Shown: positions 34,645 through 36,219 of the stretch, in pieces | How positions within the stretch are numbered: the stretch's first letter is position 1 | How the letters are laid out: every line of letters starts with the position of its first letter | DNA from: Bacteroidales bacterium | Lineage (GTDB): Bacteria > Bacteroidota > Bacteroidia > Bacteroidales > UBA932 | Reading direction: 5' to 3' | NCBI GenBank assembly: GCA_017962925.1 | Contig: JAGCUK010000001.1 | Location: 1 to 36,219 of the forward strand | Length of the DNA stretch: 36,219 bases | Made by a program: the position numbers and the translations under genes | Notes under the pieces: generated by a model | What the model saw: the letters and a program-made list of their open reading frames with translations, nothing else | Told to the model about the DNA's origin: nothing | Database searches by the model: none

Positions 34645-36219
34645 GATGCAATATCACATAGGAATTTGACGCGGATGAGGCGGATTTCGAGTTCTTCGAA
34701 GTCTCCGCCGAGGGCTGCGATGGCTTCTTCGGCTGAGCCGGATTCGGCCTCGTCCCGGAAGTAATCGTAGATATCCTCTACATCTTCTTCGTCATAGTTC
34801 TCTTCGATGTAGTAATCCAGGTTTAGTTTGGTGCCGGTGGCCACGATGCCCTCGATCTCGGATACGAGTTCATCGATATCCATGCCCTTAGCGGAGGCGA
34901 TGTCCTCGAGGTCCATGCGGCGGTCGATGCTCTGGATTATGAAAATCTTATTGGCGCTGCGGTTGGGAGCGGATTTAACGATGAAATCGTCCGGACGGGT
35001 AATGTCGTTCTCCTCAACGTACTGCGCGATCATCTTCACGAACTCGGCGCCGAACTTGCGGGCCTTGCCTTCGCCCACGCCCTGGCAGTTCTTGAGTTCG
35101 TCGATGGTGATTGGATATAGGATTGCCATGTCCTGCAGGGCAGGATCGCCAAAAATAATCCATGGCTGGAGATGCAGACGGCGGGCCACATCCTTCCGCA
35201 GATCCTTCAGCATCTTGAGAAGAGTCTCGTCGCTGCCACCCCCGCCCCGGACGGCATTCGCAGCCGCCAGAGCCTCGTCATCGTCGAAATCGTCGGAGCC
35301 ATCGTCGGAAAACACGCCGTCCTGCACCAACTCCAGTTTCCAGGGGTTAACAAGGAACTCCAGGCCGGCATCAGTAACGGAAATCAGGCCGTAGGATTCG
35401 ATCTCCTTTTCGAGCAGATGGTGCACTACGCCCTGATGGATAACGGTAATCCAGTAGCGCTCGTCGTGGCCGCTGCCCTTGCCGAAGAATTCGAGTTCAT
35501 CGTGACGGTAGCTCTTGATGAGGGCGTTTTCCTTGCCCGCGAGTATGCAGGCGAGATGCTCCACTTTGAAGTGTTCCGGCAAACTAGTAATAAGGTCTAT
35601 GACCAGCTGCATATCCTTGCGCCCGTCGAATACGGGTTTCGGATGCAGGCAGTTGTCGCAGGCACCGCAGTTTTCCTGCTCGTACTCCTCGCCGAAGTAA
35701 TTCAGCAGAAGTTTGCGGCGGCACTGGCCGGATTCGGCATACGCCACCACCTCGTTCAGGAGCTGGCGGCTGATTTCCTGCTCCGCCACCGGCTTGCCCT
35801 GCATAAACTTCTCCAGTTTGCGTATGTCCTTATAGGAGTAGTAGGTGATACAGAGACCCTCTTCACCGTCGCGGCCGGCACGACCCGTCTCCTGATAGTA
35901 ACTTTCTATGCTCTTGGGGATGTCGTAGTGGATCACGAAGCGCACGTCCGGCTTGTCGATTCCCATGCCGAAGGCGATCGTGGCCACTATCACATCTATT
36001 TCCTCCATCAGGAACTTGTCCTGATTCTCGGCGCGAACCTTGGCGTCCAGCCCAGCGTGGTAAGGCAGGGCGCGGATGCCATTGATGCTCAGGAATGCCG
36101 CCATCTCTTCCACCTTCTTGCGGCTGAGGCAGTAGATGATGCCGGACTTGCCGGGGTTCGGGCGGATGAACCGGATGATGTCCTTCTCCGGCTCCACCTT
36201 GTCCCGGATCTCATAGTAG
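34641..36219 (-). CDS. recQ: ATP-dependent DNA helicase RecQ (N-terminal part outside window)
   Basis: 3'-5' helicase for recombination and fork repair; about 525 C-terminal residues are visible, with the reading frame open to the window edge (YYEIRDKVEPEKDIIRF). Visible: helicase domain 2 with GIIYCLSRKKVEEMAAFL, VATIAFGMGIDKPDVRFVIH, and the ETGRAGRDGEEG motif VI; zinc-binding Cys (CRRKLLLNYFGE, CGACDNC); a winged-helix RQC domain; an HRDC domain (WIIFGDPALQDMA, CQGVGEGKARKFG); and an extra C-terminal acidic helix-turn-helix-like region of about 120 aa as in other Bacteroidota RecQ proteins. DEAH-box motifs are outside the window. The stop overlaps dnaG by 4 nt. Confidence 0.95.
   Translation of the reverse strand, partial: YYEIRDKVEPEKDIIRFIRPNPGKSGIIYCLSRKKVEEMAAFLSINGIRALPYHAGLDAKVRAENQDKFLMEEIDVIVATIAFGMGIDKPDVRFVIHYDIPKSIESYYQETGRAGRDGEEGLCITYYSYKDIRKLEKFMQGKPVAEQEISRQLLNEVVAYAESGQCRRKLLLNYFGEEYEQENCGACDNCLHPKPVFDGRKDMQLVIDLITSLPEHFKVEHLACILAGKENALIKSYRHDELEFFGKGSGHDERYWITVIHQGVVHHLLEKEIESYGLISVTDAGLEFLVNPWKLELVQDGVFSDDGSDDFDDDEALAAANAVRGGGGSDETLLKMLKDLRKDVARRLHLQPWIIFGDPALQDMAILYPITIDELKNCQGVGEGKARKFGAEFVKMIAQYVEENDITRPDDFIVKSAPNRSANKIFIIQSIDRRMDLEDIASAKGMDIDELVSEIEGIVATGTKLNLDYYIEENYDEEDVEDIYDYFRDEAESGSAEEAIAALGGDFEELEIRLIRVKFLCDIAS

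Overview
The window looks like a chromosomal segment of a Bacteroidota bacterium, most likely a Bacteroidales member of gut or fermentative origin. The evidence is two tandem SusC/SusD pairs, lipoproteins with acidic residues after the lipid-bearing Cys, a BACON-GH26 mannanase, a DUF4783-type protein, and promoter boxes of the Bacteroidota type (TTTG/TTG, about 20 nt, TAnnTTTG). GC content is fairly high (mid to upper 50s by eye), which fits uncultured Bacteroidales (Rikenellaceae or 'Cryptobacteroides'-like) better than Bacteroides. The genus is inference only. I saw no tRNA, rRNA, insertion sequence, integrase or CRISPR array, and no gene-free stretch above 300 bases.

Layout. (1) 1-742, minus: xseB overlaps a partial glgB. 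(2) 905-2008, plus: xseA, divergent from xseB and convergent with der. (3) 5149-2015, minus: engB-prs-small membrane protein-der, a tightly packed operon of two ribosome-assembly GTPases around PRPP synthetase. (4) 10116-5200, minus: efp, a DUF4783-like secreted protein, rlmH and a very large NtrY-like sensor kinase. (5) 15663-10174, minus: dnaX-lptB-NtrC-like response regulator-cmk-ispH, almost all with touching or overlapping ends. The kinase and regulator are probable partners placed in two neighbouring operons. (6) 15714-16385, plus: a secreted protein of unknown function, divergent from dnaX. (7) 30521-16398, minus: a polysaccharide utilization locus (PUL), probably for beta-mannan: surface lipoprotein, GH26, SusC, SusD, SusC, SusD, surface lipoprotein. 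(8) 36219-30545, minus: recQ (partial)-dnaG-metG, with the PUL starting only 23 nt after metG.

How the PUL would work (family knowledge plus inference): the GH26 lipoprotein cuts mannan at the surface, the two end lipoproteins and two SusD proteins hold the glycan, and the two SusC channels import oligosaccharides using TonB energy. No regulator, inner-membrane transporter or periplasmic exo-enzyme is encoded with it, so later steps and control must lie elsewhere.

Points most worth a second look: the two PUL end lipoproteins share a homologous C-terminal domain in different contexts; one SusC lacks both the N-terminal extension and a recognisable TonB box; the NtrC-like regulator has no DNA-binding domain and an altered GAFTGA loop; the sensor kinase has about ten membrane segments and three outside domains; and exonuclease VII is unusually small. 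I found no clear candidate for an entirely new defence or mobile system.
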